A model generated the notes under the pieces. The model was given only the letters and a program-made list of their open reading frames with translations, did no database searches and was not told the DNA's origin. Below, piece after piece: positions 25,933 to 35,603 of a DNA stretch of 64,000 nt. Source of the DNA: PALSA-607 sp036501485 (GTDB lineage: Bacteria; Actinomycetota; Actinomycetes; Acidothermales; Acidothermaceae); assembly GCA_036501485.1 (NCBI GenBank), contig DASYAG010000111.1:1-64000 (forward strand). Direction: 5' to 3'. The position numbers and the translations under genes were made by a program. The stretch's first letter is position 1. Every line of letters begins with the position of its first letter.

Positions 25933-26739
25933 TCAGTACCAGCGGGCGCGCTTCCAATGTGCCCACGCGTTGCAAGCCGTCCCGTACCGGACCTTGATGT
26001 AGCTCAGGCCCCATTTGACCTGGGTTGCCGGGTTAGTCCGCCAGTCGGCACCCGCGCTGGCCATCCGCGAGGCCGGCAGCGCCTGGGGGATCCCGAACGC
26101 ACCGGACCGGCGGTTATGCGCACTGGTCTGGAACTTGCTCTCCTGGTACCAGAGCGAGTCGAGACAGACCCACTGCTGCTGGTTCAACCCTGCCTGCGTC
26201 GCGATCGTGTGCGCGATCTGGAGGGGCGTGCCAGTGATTGCGGCCGCGACGGGCTTCGGTGCGGCAACCTTCTTCGCAAGCGTTGCGGGTATCGCGAGGG
26301 TGGTTGCAGAAGCTGCCGCTGCATTGCGCGTAAGCATCGCTTCGGCTGGAATTTGTTCTGATGCGACGCCACCCGCAAGACCAAGTGTCTGCATGGTTTC
26401 GATCGATGCTGCAGTACCTGCACTCTCGTTCGTTGCAGCGCCTGCAGCAGTTGCACTCTCCGCATCGTTCGCGGACATGACTGCGTTTGTCATCACACCG
26501 GAGAGAACCGATGCAGTTGTTGTGAGACCTTCGGTTGTGGTGTTCGTTGTTGCGAGACCAACTTCGTTTGCAGTGTTCTCGGAAGCGATGACACTCGTAC
26601 TGATAGTGCCTGGAGCAGTCGTTGCTTCGTCGGCAGCTGCAGGTGCTGTTGCACCGACACCACCAAGCAAACACAACGCAAGAACGGCGGAGACCGTCGT
26701 CGTACCGACGATCGCACCGGGGGCCGGGATCCGGCTCAT
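25933..26739 (-). CDS. secreted transglycosylase/lysozyme-fold protein
   Basis: A 268-residue exported protein: signal peptide to about residue 38 (AVLALCLLGGVGATAPAAADE), a long low-complexity Ala/Thr/Ser/Asn-rich middle (about 40-185), and a C-terminal domain of about 80 residues with LDSLWYQESKF, RSGAFGIPQALPASRMASAG and ATQVKWGLSYIKVRYG. The Glu in YQESKF fits the catalytic glutamate of SLT-like lytic transglycosylases, so cell-wall cleavage is likely. ATG at 26739 is used, with AAGGAA rather far upstream (12 bases). Codons here are less GC-biased than in neighbouring genes (many GCA, ACA, GTT), and the same shift continues upstream of the gene. Confidence 0.75.
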   Translation of the reverse strand: MSRIPAPGAIVGTTTVSAVLALCLLGGVGATAPAAADEATTAPGTISTSVIASENTANEVGLATTNTTTEGLTTTASVLSGVMTNAVMSANDAESATAAGAATNESAGTAASIETMQTLGLAGGVASEQIPAEAMLTRNAAAASATTLAIPATLAKKVAAPKPVAAAITGTPLQIAHTIATQAGLNQQQWVCLDSLWYQESKFQTSAHNRRSGAFGIPQALPASRMASAGADWRTNPATQVKWGLSYIKVRYGTACNAWAHWKRARWY

Positions 26740-27658
26740 TGGAATGAGTTCCTTTCGGGAGCAAGCATGCGAGCAATGCGCGCAGTGCCTGTGAAAGATG
26801 CAGTGCTGCTGAAGAGCAATGCTTCTGAACAACCCAGGTCAAACCAAAGAAGACGGTCAACCATGTACCGCAGCGCTAATGCGCGTCTGAGAGCGATACG
26901 TCGTACAACGGACCGCAAGAACCGGCCGAAATGCACGGGGTGTATTGCCAGCATGCATGAATGAATGCGCGGACGCAAAGCCCAGAGCGGTGAGGCATGT
27001 CACAACAGGCTGTGCGAGTGATTGTTGTGACTACTGAGCCGAAGATTTATCACTGACATTGCAAAAACTCTACGTACACGAGTGTTTTACCGCCGAACGG
27101 AGAGCGTTCGTTTGGTGACTCTTCGTGAGGAAGAGCAACTGACACTTTGTCGACAGATGGAGATATTGCTTCAAACAAAGGTGTTCTCGGCATTCAGCTC
27201 GCTGTTGCAGACCGACACGGTTCCACGGTCTGTAGCTGCAACGCTTCGCGCACCATCGACGAGCCGTTAACACCTGCTTACGTTGTGCACGCTACAACAC
27301 ATCGCGTCGATCCGTCTCGCGTTGTGCACAGCCATACCCCAGAGTTGCAGGCGCTACGCAAAGTCGACTCACTATCTTGACGTCGAGACACATGTCTCGC
27401 TGTCGAGAGACATTTCAGGTTGATGTGCCGTCGGTGTTCGTCACTTGGATACGTGTTGCCGATGTCGCGTCTTGTCATGCAAGTGATCGCAAATCGAGCA
27501 CGCGAATTCGTCACGCGTATCGACGTACGGAATTCACGAAGCGGGCACCGACCGTCGTCCATCTCGGTCGTGCATCTCGTCGCGCAGCTTCTGCGCGATG
27601 CATCAGGAATTCGACACGTACGTCGCACTGCAGCTGCTGTGCAAGGAACCCTGGCCGG
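26740..27658. other. 0.9 kb stretch without a convincing gene; lower GC
   Basis: No frame here has a convincing start, ribosome-binding site, coding bias or recognisable protein. It is visibly less GC-rich than its surroundings. Visible structure: hairpins CGAACG/CGTTCG at about 27094-27112 and GAGAC/GTCTC at about 27385-27398, two copies of CGTTGTGCAC about 40 bases apart (27280-27330), and GCATGCATGAATGAATGC near 26952. The part next to 26739 must hold the promoter and leader of the lysozyme-fold gene; a long 5' leader or a small RNA is possible but not shown. Confidence 0.5.
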
Positions 27659-28420
27659 CTACGAGCCGAAGCGACGCTCGCGTTCCGCGTACGCGCGAAC
27701 TGCGCGCAAGAAGTCGACCCGCCGGAAGTCCGGCCAATAGGCCTCACAGAAGAACAGCTCGGAGTGGGCGGACTGCCATAGCAGGAACCCTGACAACCGC
27801 TGCTCCCCCGACGTCCTGATCACCAGGTCGGGGTCGGGCTGGCCCTTGGTGTAGAGGTGCTCGGCAATGTGGTCAATATCGAGCAAATTGGCCAGATCTT
27901 CGATGCTGGTGCCCCGGCCCGCGTGCTCGTGTAGGAGTGCTCGGACCGCGTCGGCGATTTCCCGGCGTCCGCCGTACCCCACAGCCACGTTCACGATTAG
28001 GCCGGTCAGGTCGGCGGTCGCGTCCTGGGCCTCTTTGAGCGACCGCGCGGTGGCGTCGGGGAGGAGGTCAAGCGCTCCGACCGGGTTGATCAGCCACCGG
28101 CGGCCGACCGCCAGCTCGCTTACGGCGTCCTCGATGATCTGGAAGAGGGGTGCGAGTTCGTCCTCAGGCCTGTTCAGGTTGTCGGTGGACAGCAGCCACA
28201 GTGTGACGACCTCGATGTGCAGTTCAGAGCACCAGCCGAGGAACTCGTCGATCTTGGCGGCGCCCTTGCGATGGCCTGACGCGACTCCAACGCCCAGCGC
28301 CTTGGCCCAGCGGCGGTTGCCATCGAGGATGACCCCCACGTGGCGCGGCACCCGGTCGGGCGTCAACTCAGCGGCGATCCGGCGCTCGTAAGCCCCGTAC
28401 AGGAAGCCGCGCACATCCAT
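27659..28420 (-). CDS. uppS: cis-prenyltransferase (Z-farnesyl/decaprenyl diphosphate synthase family)
   Basis: A 253-residue cis-prenyl diphosphate synthase. The catalytic aspartate is D33 in VILDGNRRWAK; further motifs are ASGHRKGAAKIDEFL, LWLLSTDNLNRPEDEL, NVAVGYGGRREIADAV and PDLVIRTSGEQRLSGFLLWQ near the end, followed by EAYWPDF. It condenses isopentenyl diphosphate to make a Z-prenyl diphosphate for the lipid carrier used in cell-wall synthesis. Its place in the mycobacterial-like gene order fits Rv1086, the short-chain Z,E-farnesyl diphosphate synthase, rather than the longer-chain Rv2361c, but chain length cannot be read directly. ATG at 28420 has GGGAGG about 12 bases upstream. Confidence 0.92.
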   Translation of the reverse strand: MDVRGFLYGAYERRIAAELTPDRVPRHVGVILDGNRRWAKALGVGVASGHRKGAAKIDEFLGWCSELHIEVVTLWLLSTDNLNRPEDELAPLFQIIEDAVSELAVGRRWLINPVGALDLLPDATARSLKEAQDATADLTGLIVNVAVGYGGRREIADAVRALLHEHAGRGTSIEDLANLLDIDHIAEHLYTKGQPDPDLVIRTSGEQRLSGFLLWQSAHSELFFCEAYWPDFRRVDFLRAVRAYAERERRFGS

Positions 28421-28607
28421 AAGTGGACGGCACCTCCCATCGCGCATGCCCGCGTCAACCGCGCCCTAGCCAACCAGGGTGCCGCGTTTGACTGCTCCGG
28501 GCCCGGGCGCGACGCAAATCGCAAGCGCGCCCACTACTTCTTGGCCGAACCTTACCCGCTGTGGGAAGGGTTCTCGCGAAGGTGGGCGCGCTGCGTTAAG
28601 GCGCCTA

Positions 28608-29132
28608 CTAGGACGGCGAGGGGCCGGCGTCCCGCACTTGCTCCACCGTGCGAAGCGCGTCGCGCAGTTGGCCGAGCCATTCGTCGGTGTTCTTGCCGAC
28701 CAGGCGCACGCACCAGGCGAGTGCATCGCTGCGGCTGCGGGCCACCCCCGCGTCAACCAGGGTGTCGAGGACGAGCCGGTCGCGCTGGCGCAGGCGGGTC
28801 ATCACCGGTACCGAGAGGCTGGTAAAGATCTCGCGACGGTCACCGCACTTCGCGCCCCAGGCAATACGGCGGTCGAGCCGATGCTCGGCTTCGGATGCGA
28901 TCTCGATGCGCTGGCCGCGGGTCTGCTCGCGAAACGCCTTGATGCGGCCGGCCCACGCGGCGGCACGCTCCTGGTCACTCGCGTCTGCCGCCAGATCTGG
29001 CTGGGCAAGCTCGCCGATAACGATGATCTCTTCGCGGTCGACCGTGACTTCGGGCGCGCCAACGAACCAATCGGACGGCAGCCGTCCCGCGAACCAGCCG
29101 CGGGCGACCTCGTCAGTATTCTGAGTTGTCAT
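28608..29132 (-). CDS. conserved-looking hypothetical protein
   Basis: A 174-residue soluble protein, ATG at 29132. The N-terminal third reads as an alpha/beta segment (LPSDWFVGAPEVTVDREEIIVIGEL), the middle is helical and charged (RIKAFREQTRGQRIEIASEAEHRL), and the end contains ARSRSDALAWCVRLVGKNTDEWL. That C-terminal block, with its VDAGVARSRSDALAW pattern, looks like the helical part of ribbon-helix-helix DNA-binding proteins, but this is a weak resemblance. Similar proteins occur in actinobacteria without known function. It is followed by a 187-base gap to the cis-prenyltransferase start on the same strand. Confidence 0.62.
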   Translation of the reverse strand: MTTQNTDEVARGWFAGRLPSDWFVGAPEVTVDREEIIVIGELAQPDLAADASDQERAAAWAGRIKAFREQTRGQRIEIASEAEHRLDRRIAWGAKCGDRREIFTSLSVPVMTRLRQRDRLVLDTLVDAGVARSRSDALAWCVRLVGKNTDEWLGQLRDALRTVEQVRDAGPSPS

Positions 29133-29205
29133 GCTCGGATGATTACATGCTTACAGTGCAAGCTCAAGGCGGATCGGCGCCTGTTCGCTCTCGGCGTGAG
29201 GCGCC

Positions 29206-29874
29206 TCACGAACCCGGCGTCACGAGGCCGGTCTCGTACGCGATCATCACCAGCTGCGCTCGATCATGGGCATTGAGCTTCATCAACAGCCGGCTGACGT
29301 GCGTCTTGGCCGTCGCAGCCGAGATATGCAGCCGCTCGCCAATCTCAGCGTTCGACCAACCACCCGCCACCTCGACAAGCACCTCACGCTCGCGTGCGGA
29401 CAACACATCGAGTAGCGCGGGCGAGGACCGCGCACCAGGAGCTGGTCGCGATGCGAACTCACGGATCAAACGCCGGGTGATACTCGGCGCCAACAGCGCC
29501 TCACCGGTGGCCAGAACGCGAATCGCTTCAAGCAGTTCCTCGGGCGCCGTGTCTTTCAACAAGAAGCCGCTCGCGCCCGCCCGCAACGCGCCGTACACAT
29601 AGTCGTCGAGGTCGAAGGTCGTCAGGATGAGCACCCGGGTGCCGGATGTTTCCGGGTCGGTAGTCACGGCTCGCGTCGCTTCGATTCCGTCCATCACCGG
29701 CATCCGGACATCCATCATGACGACGTCAGGATGGTGCTGGCGGATGAGCGCAATGGCCTCAGAACCGTTCGCAGCTTCGCCGAGCACTTCCATGTCAGGG
29801 GCAGCCTTCACCATGACGACAAAGCCGCCTCTGACGAGCGCCTGATCGTCGGCGATGACGACGCTGATCGTCAC
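29206..29874 (-). CDS. NarL/FixJ-family response regulator
   Basis: A 222-residue two-component regulator. The receiver domain (1-120) has the acidic pocket IADDQALVRGG, phospho-acceptor D55 in VVMMDVRMP, and the conserved lysine in FLLKDTAPEE. The C-terminal LuxR-type helix-turn-helix (about 155-215) shows LSAREREVLVEVAGGWSNAEIG and TAKTHVSRLLMKL. It overlaps the stop of the upstream histidine kinase by four bases, so the pair is cotranscribed. The MMPL transporter gene diverges from the kinase and is the nearest candidate target (inference). Confidence 0.93.
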   Translation of the reverse strand: MTISVVIADDQALVRGGFVVMVKAAPDMEVLGEAANGSEAIALIRQHHPDVVMMDVRMPVMDGIEATRAVTTDPETSGTRVLILTTFDLDDYVYGALRAGASGFLLKDTAPEELLEAIRVLATGEALLAPSITRRLIREFASRPAPGARSSPALLDVLSAREREVLVEVAGGWSNAEIGERLHISAATAKTHVSRLLMKLNAHDRAQLVMIAYETGLVTPGS

Positions 29875-31157
29875 CGGCCGGCGGAGCTGCGAGCAAGATT
29901 TCGATCTCCGTCACCGGTGCGCAGATTTGCTTTGACCCGAAATCCCTGCGCCCAGCAACCGGCGTCCACTTCACCACCAAAGAGCGCCGCTCGCTCCCGC
30001 ATCCCGATCAAACCGTGGCCGCTAGGGTTTCCGCTACGCAGCACGGCGGACGCCGACGGTTGCACGTCAGGTTGCGGCCCGAGCCGCCCTCTATCAACGA
30101 CCTCGATGGTCACTTCGTCGGCGCTGTAGGAGATCTGAACGCGGGCGACCGTTGGCCCCGCATGGCGGACGACGTTCGTCAACGCCTCTTGGACGATTCG
30201 GTACGCCGATAGATCGGTTACGGGTGTTAACGCACGTGGGGTGCCAACGATGTCGACGTCAACCAGCACGCCGGCGGCCGCCATGTCGGCGACAAGCTGG
30301 TCGAGATCGCACAACCCCGGCGCCGGCCCGAGTTCGGAGACGCGATCATCTGAGTTTCGTAGGACGCCAACCAGGAGCCTCATCTCTTGAAGCGATCGGC
30401 GAGTGGTGTTCTCGATAATTGACAGGGCCTCTCGCGCTTCCGCGGGATCGGTGTCGATGACCATGCGTGCCACCCCGGAGCGCACCGCAATCACGCTCAT
30501 CGCATGCGCCACGATGTCGTGCAGTTCGCGAGCAATCTTCGTGCGTTCGTCGGCGAGCGCTCGGCTGACTTGATCTGCTTGCTCTATCGCTGCGGCCGCC
30601 TCACGCTCGGCAACGCGCTCCGCTTGGTGAAGGGCGTAGCGCCGGCTAGCCCGAGTGTTCTCGCCGGCGACCCAGGCGAGCAACATCGAAGCGACCACAC
30701 CGATGCACGACTCGACAACCTGGTTCCCGCCTCCTGCAACCGTCGCGATCACCATGGCCACGACGACAGCACACACGACGTAGAACGCGCGCCTACGTGG
30801 GGAAACCGCGACTACCGAGTAGAGGGTCATGAGCACGAAGAAGACCGATGGTCCCGCTGCTCGCGCTCCCATCGCTACCACGGCGATGCCGACGACGAGT
30901 AGCAAGGTGGTGCGAGGGATCCGACGCCGAGCCAGCGTGATCGCGGGTGCCACACCGTAACTGGCCCAATTAACGAAGTCCCAGGCGTGCCCCGACGCCT
31001 TGGGCACCTGATGCGGCATATACGACTTCGATAGGGCTGCGATCAGCGCGACCGCGATCACGTCGATGACCGTGAGCTGGGTTTTCGTGTAGCGATGCGC
31101 TGTGAGGCGATGGACCAACGGCAGGTCGGAGCCGTCGGCTGACTCTGCGGGACGCAT
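29871..31157 (-). CDS. sensor histidine kinase, NarL-system (DesK/NarX-like HisKA_3)
   Basis: A 428-residue membrane kinase with about five or six membrane segments in residues 28-165 (for example TVIDVIAVALIAAL, TTLLLVVGIAVVAMG, VVCAVVVAMVIATV) and no obvious extracytoplasmic domain. The HisKA_3 dimerisation helix carries phospho-acceptor H213 in IARELHDIVAHAMS. The ATPase domain shows YRIVQEALTNVVRHAG (N-box) and GHGLIGMRERAALFGG (G-box). ATG at 31157 is chosen; the longer frame upstream lacks kinase features. It is partnered with the regulator directly downstream and diverges from the MMPL gene with about 200 bases between starts. Confidence 0.92.
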   Translation of the reverse strand: MRPAESADGSDLPLVHRLTAHRYTKTQLTVIDVIAVALIAALSKSYMPHQVPKASGHAWDFVNWASYGVAPAITLARRRIPRTTLLLVVGIAVVAMGARAAGPSVFFVLMTLYSVVAVSPRRRAFYVVCAVVVAMVIATVAGGGNQVVESCIGVVASMLLAWVAGENTRASRRYALHQAERVAEREAAAAIEQADQVSRALADERTKIARELHDIVAHAMSVIAVRSGVARMVIDTDPAEAREALSIIENTTRRSLQEMRLLVGVLRNSDDRVSELGPAPGLCDLDQLVADMAAAGVLVDVDIVGTPRALTPVTDLSAYRIVQEALTNVVRHAGPTVARVQISYSADEVTIEVVDRGRLGPQPDVQPSASAVLRSGNPSGHGLIGMRERAALFGGEVDAGCWAQGFRVKANLRTGDGDRNLARSSAGR

Positions 31158-31355
31158 ACCTACGACGTTAGCGATGCCAGAGCGAGCCTGCATACGCCTA
31201 CAGGATGACCAGCAGGTCGGCCCAGAGGTGTACGGCGCCCTCACGTACCTCGGCGCGCTCACACCCCGACGAGCCTGCAGGCCGACGACAACTGCGGGCG
31301 CTCCCGAAATCTTTAGTGGACGGCGAGAAACGCTCGCGCACCTGCTGGAGGTCCC

Positions 31356-33611
31356 GTGACACGCATCGCTCGTTGGTGTTTTCAGCACCGCAGAATTGTT
31401 GTCGGCGGATGGCTGCTCGTCCTCGCCGCATTCGTCGCGGTCAGTGCCGGCGCCGGTAGCTCATTCAATACCGACCTCAGCCTGCCGAACACGGATTCAC
31501 AAGCTGCCGTCAACCTCTTGGCCACGAACTTTGCAGCGGCCTCCGGCGAGGGCGACCAGGTCGTCATCCAGACAACTCACGGCACGACGGTCACCTCGCC
31601 CGGGGTTCGAACAGCGGTGAGCGCCGCACTCACCAAGGTCGAGAATGTGCCCGGCGTCGCCTCTGTTGCCAGCCCGTATGCCGCTACAGGTTCATCGCAG
31701 ATCAGCCGCGGCGGTACCGTGGCATTCGCGCGCGTCACCTGGAACAAGCTCCCTGCGAAACTGAGCAAAGCCGACGCGCAGAACCTGATCGCGGCCGCGC
31801 AGTCTGCCGACGGCCCGAACGTCGCCGTCTCACTGAGCGGCCAATCGATCACGAACTCAGAACGGACCGGCCTCGGAAAGTCCGTGGTCGTCGGCGTGCT
31901 GGCCGCCCTCGTGGTTCTACTGCTCGTCTTCGGTGGCGCCATTTTGGCCTCGCTCATGCCACTGGCAACGGCCATCCTCGCGCTCGCGATCGGCGCATCA
32001 TCAATCGGCTTGCTCAGCCACGCGTTCGACATTGCCAGCGCGTCGATCCAACTCGCGATCCTGATCGGACTCGGCGTCGGCGTCGACTATGGGTTGTTCA
32101 TCATCAGCCGACACCGCGCCGGAGTGAAGGCCGGACTCAGCTACGAAGCTGCCGCCGTGCAAGCCCTCAGGACATCGGGCCGAACGGTGCTGTTCGCGGG
32201 GCTTACCGTCTGCATCGCGCTACTCGGCCAGCTCACGCTCGGCGTTGGATTCCTTGACGGACTCGCCATTTCCTCGGCGCTGGCAGTCGCCCTGACTATG
32301 GCGACATCTCTCACCTTCTTGCCTGCCATGCTCGGGTTCCTTGGTCCGAGAGTTCTGTCCCGGCGAGAGCGGAAAGCCCTGACGTCAGGTGAACCCAGGA
32401 CGGAAGCGATCCGGTTCTCCGCACGATGGGCACGTCTAGTCGAGGCGCACAAGGGTGCGATGGCGACCGCCGGTCTGCTCGCAATCGTGGGCCTCGCGTT
32501 GCCCATAGGTGGGCTACGTCTTGGCACATCGGGGGCCAACACGGACCCGCCGACCTGGACGACGCACCAGGCGTACGTCGCACTGGCGCAAGGGTTCGGC
32601 CCCGGCTTCAATGCTCCATTCGAGATAGCCGGTCGGGTAAGCGGGCCTGCCGATGCGGCGGCGTTCAGCCGCCTGCTCGCCGCCGCAGCCAAGACGCCAG
32701 GCGTCGCGTCAGTAACTCCCGCGGTCACGTCACCCAACGGGCAGGTCGCACTCGCGACGCTGTACCCAACCACCGCACCGCAGGCCCAGCAGACGAACGA
32801 TTTGGTATCGACGCTGCGAGACAAGCTCATTCCCGATGCCGAGCAGGGGACCAACCTCGCCGTGCACGTGGGCGGCCCGACTCCGACCAACATCGACTTC
32901 GCGCATGTGCTCGCAGAGAAGCTTCCACTGTTCATCGCTGTCGTCGTACTGCTGGCGTTCTTGCTTCTCGTCGCGGTGTTTCGAAGTCTGCTGATTCCCG
33001 CGATCGCTTCTGTCATGAACTTGCTGTCGATCGGGGCCGGACTCGGAGCCGTGAACGCGGTGTTCAACTGGGGCTGGGGAGCGTCTGTTCTCGGAGTGTC
33101 GGGGAAAGGACCGGTCGAGGCGTTCTTTCCCGTCGTGATGTTCGCGGTGCTCTTCGGTCTGTCGATGGATTACCAGGTGTACCTCGTGAGCCGGATCCAG
33201 GAGGAGTGGCACGGCCGATTGCAATCCGAGGATGGTGGGCTGTCAACGCTCGGGAATCGCGCGACGGTCCGAAACCACGACGCCGTGACTGCAGGTCAGG
33301 CGAACAGCGGCCGGATCATCACTGCAGCGGCCGGCATCATGGTGCTCGTCTTCGCGTCGTTCCTGCTGAGCGATCATCGCCTGTTACAGGAGTTCGGCTT
33401 TGGGCTCGGGTTTTCGGTGCCCATCGATGCGTTGATCATTCGCAGCATGGTGGTGCCGGCACTCATGCACCTCGCCGGGCCCGCAAATTGGGCACTCCCG
33501 GCGTGGCTCGAACGGATCCTTCCGCGCGTCGATCTCGATGCCGGCCGAGCCGTCGCAAGCTCAGGCATTCAAAGCGGCGGCGAGCTCACCTACGGTGTTG
33601 ACCGGGCGTAA
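31356..33611 (+). CDS. MMPL-family (RND superfamily) transporter
   Basis: A 751-residue transporter with the twofold RND arrangement: first helix after CFQHRRIVVGGWLLVLAAFV, an extracytoplasmic loop (about 40-170), helices 2-6 (about 170-340, including GVGVDYGLFIISRHRAG), a cytoplasmic charged loop, then a second half with loop (about 395-520) and helices to about 715 (LFGLSMDYQVYLVSRIQEEW). The GxxxDY motifs in helices 4 and 10 are the proton relay of MMPL proteins. Such proteins export lipids, glycolipid precursors or drugs. GTG at 31356 follows GGAGG by five bases. Its last 51 bases overlap the end of the convergent DUF255 gene. Confidence 0.93.
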   Translation: MTRIARWCFQHRRIVVGGWLLVLAAFVAVSAGAGSSFNTDLSLPNTDSQAAVNLLATNFAAASGEGDQVVIQTTHGTTVTSPGVRTAVSAALTKVENVPGVASVASPYAATGSSQISRGGTVAFARVTWNKLPAKLSKADAQNLIAAAQSADGPNVAVSLSGQSITNSERTGLGKSVVVGVLAALVVLLLVFGGAILASLMPLATAILALAIGASSIGLLSHAFDIASASIQLAILIGLGVGVDYGLFIISRHRAGVKAGLSYEAAAVQALRTSGRTVLFAGLTVCIALLGQLTLGVGFLDGLAISSALAVALTMATSLTFLPAMLGFLGPRVLSRRERKALTSGEPRTEAIRFSARWARLVEAHKGAMATAGLLAIVGLALPIGGLRLGTSGANTDPPTWTTHQAYVALAQGFGPGFNAPFEIAGRVSGPADAAAFSRLLAAAAKTPGVASVTPAVTSPNGQVALATLYPTTAPQAQQTNDLVSTLRDKLIPDAEQGTNLAVHVGGPTPTNIDFAHVLAEKLPLFIAVVVLLAFLLLVAVFRSLLIPAIASVMNLLSIGAGLGAVNAVFNWGWGASVLGVSGKGPVEAFFPVVMFAVLFGLSMDYQVYLVSRIQEEWHGRLQSEDGGLSTLGNRATVRNHDAVTAGQANSGRIITAAAGIMVLVFASFLLSDHRLLQEFGFGLGFSVPIDALIIRSMVVPALMHLAGPANWALPAWLERILPRVDLDAGRAVASSGIQSGGELTYGVDRA

Positions 33612-35603
33612 GCAGACGAACTGCCGGCAGACGTACGCCGTGGGCAGGCCGTCGAGGGCACCGCGATCCTCCAGCAGCGGCGCCCACGGGGGCTCGCCGC
33701 CGTCGCGCGCGACCGCGATCACCGCGCCCGGCGACGTCGACATCCAGGCAGCGCGTTCGAGATCGGTCATCACGCCGAGCGTCCGCGCCGCCGCACCGGT
33801 CACAGCGCCACCGCCGGTGTCAGCGCCAACGATCGCGATCTCTGCTGGGCCGGCAAGCAGTGCAGCCGCCGCCGCGAGCCCCCAACCAGCGGCCCGCGGA
33901 TATCGCGCGCCGAGCACTCGCGTCGCGCCAAGCGCGGCCTCCGCCGCAGCACGATGCGTGGTCGACCCCGTCAACGCGGCGTAAGTGAGCAACGCTTGCG
34001 CAAGCGCAGACTGCCCAGCCGGCGTCGCGTCGTCCGTCACATTTTGTGGTCGCCGCACCAAAGCTTCAGCGTCGTCCGCTGTATCGAAGAATCCACCCGA
34101 CCCGTCGGCAAAATGCGAAAGACATACATCGAGTTGCGCGCCGGCGTAGTCGAGATATCCACGCGAGCCGGTCACTTGCGCGAGCGCAAGCAACCCTTCC
34201 GCGACATCCGCGTAGTCCTCGAGAACACCAGCCGGCTGCCCGACCACTCCATCGCGCGACACCCTACGCAATCGGCCGTCAACAAGATGGACGTCGATCA
34301 GCAGCCGGGCCGCAGCTACGGCCGCGTCGATGAAGTCAGTGCGATCAAACAGCACGCCGGCTTCGGCAAGTGCGGCAATCGCAAGGCCGTTCCACGCAGC
34401 GACGACCTTGTCATCACGACCCGGTTGTGGACGCTCGCGGCGCGCATCGAGCAAGGTCGCACGAATCCGCGACCACCGCCCCTCGTCGTCCAACTCAGCT
34501 GCGTCGACGGGAAGCTGCAACACCGACGAGCCATGCTCGAAAGTGCCGTTCACCGTGACAACCAGCAGGTCCGCTGCCCACGGCGCGTCGTCGATGCCGA
34601 GCACGTCGAGCAACTGGCCGCGCGTCCATACGTACGTCAAGCCTTCGACGCCGTTGGTATCAGCGTCCAACGCGGAAGCGAAACCGCCCTCGGGGGTGCG
34701 CAGCTCGTCAATCATGAACTGCGCAGTCTCGATCGCAATGCGTCGAGCCAACGGCGAACCCGTTGCGCGCCACCAATGCGCATAGATCCGTACCAACTGC
34801 GCGTTGTCGTAAAGCATCTTCTCGAAGTGCGGCACCAGCCACGCGTTGTCGACGCTGTAGCGCGCAAACCCGCCCGCGAGTTGGTCGTACATACCGCCAC
34901 GCGCCATCGCCGTGCAGGTTTCAGAGACCATCTCCAGAGCACCGAGCGATCCGTGCCGAAGCAAGAACTCGAGCACGGCGGACGGCGGGAACTTCGGCGC
35001 ATCGCCAAATCCGCCATGTGCCGGGTCGAAGTCAGAACGCAGAGACGCAACGGCCGCGTCGAGAGTGTCGGCATCAGGAGGGGTCTGCTCAGTCGGCACA
35101 GCAGCGCGTTCACCGAGCAGCCGCACGACGTCGGCACCCGCATTGGTCAGCTCGTCGCGACGATCGACCCACGCCTGCGAAACGGCCTCGAGCACCTGGC
35201 CAAACGACGGCATCCCTTGCAGCGGACGATTCGGGTAGTACGTGCCGCAGTAGAACGGCTGGCCTTCGGGTGTGAGGAAGCACGTCATCGGCCAGCCGCC
35301 GTGACCCGTCAACGCTTGCGTCGCATCCATGTAGATCGCATCGACGTCGGGACGTTCTTCGCGATCGACCTTGATGCAGACGAAGTGCTCGTTCATTTCC
35401 GCGGCCGTGGCCTTGTCTTCGAACGACTCGTGCGCCATCACGTGACACCAGTGACAGGCCGCGTAGCCCACAGAGAGCAGCACCGGGACGCCGCGGCTGC
35501 GCGCCTCGTCGAAAGCAGCCGGCGACCATGGCCACCAGTCGACCGGATTGTCTTTGTGCTGCAACAGGTACGGACTGGTCTCGCCCGCCAACCGGTTCGT
35601 CAC
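33561..35603 (-). CDS. thioredoxin-fold protein of the DUF255/YyaL (spermatogenesis-associated protein 20-like) family
   Basis: A 680-residue protein. Residues 1-165 are the DUF255 thioredoxin-like domain with active-site motif CHWCH (C50, C53) in GYAACHWCHVMAHESFED and the start NRLAGETSPYLLQHKDNPV, diagnostic for the family. Residues about 190-560 form an alpha/alpha barrel like N-acylglucosamine 2-epimerases (PHFEKMLYDNAQLV, DDKVVAAWNGLAI). The role is unknown despite wide conservation; the mycobacterial gene-order counterpart would be Rv1084. GTG at 35603 matches the family start; upstream frame is spurious. Its 3' end overlaps the MMPL gene on the other strand. Confidence 0.92.
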   Translation of the reverse strand: MTNRLAGETSPYLLQHKDNPVDWWPWSPAAFDEARSRGVPVLLSVGYAACHWCHVMAHESFEDKATAAEMNEHFVCIKVDREERPDVDAIYMDATQALTGHGGWPMTCFLTPEGQPFYCGTYYPNRPLQGMPSFGQVLEAVSQAWVDRRDELTNAGADVVRLLGERAAVPTEQTPPDADTLDAAVASLRSDFDPAHGGFGDAPKFPPSAVLEFLLRHGSLGALEMVSETCTAMARGGMYDQLAGGFARYSVDNAWLVPHFEKMLYDNAQLVRIYAHWWRATGSPLARRIAIETAQFMIDELRTPEGGFASALDADTNGVEGLTYVWTRGQLLDVLGIDDAPWAADLLVVTVNGTFEHGSSVLQLPVDAAELDDEGRWSRIRATLLDARRERPQPGRDDKVVAAWNGLAIAALAEAGVLFDRTDFIDAAVAAARLLIDVHLVDGRLRRVSRDGVVGQPAGVLEDYADVAEGLLALAQVTGSRGYLDYAGAQLDVCLSHFADGSGGFFDTADDAEALVRRPQNVTDDATPAGQSALAQALLTYAALTGSTTHRAAAEAALGATRVLGARYPRAAGWGLAAAAALLAGPAEIAIVGADTGGGAVTGAAARTLGVMTDLERAAWMSTSPGAVIAVARDGGEPPWAPLLEDRGALDGLPTAYVCRQFVCLRPVNTVGELAAALNA

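Noticed and set aside
26740..27060. c-di-AMP (ydaO-type) riboswitch upstream of the lysozyme-fold gene
   Set aside because: Such switches precede some actinobacterial cell-wall hydrolase genes, but I could not find the conserved core on the reverse strand.
27420..27740. 106-residue reading frame in the less GC-rich stretch
   Set aside because: Its end is antisense to the cis-prenyltransferase, it has no ribosome-binding site and its sequence resembles random translation.
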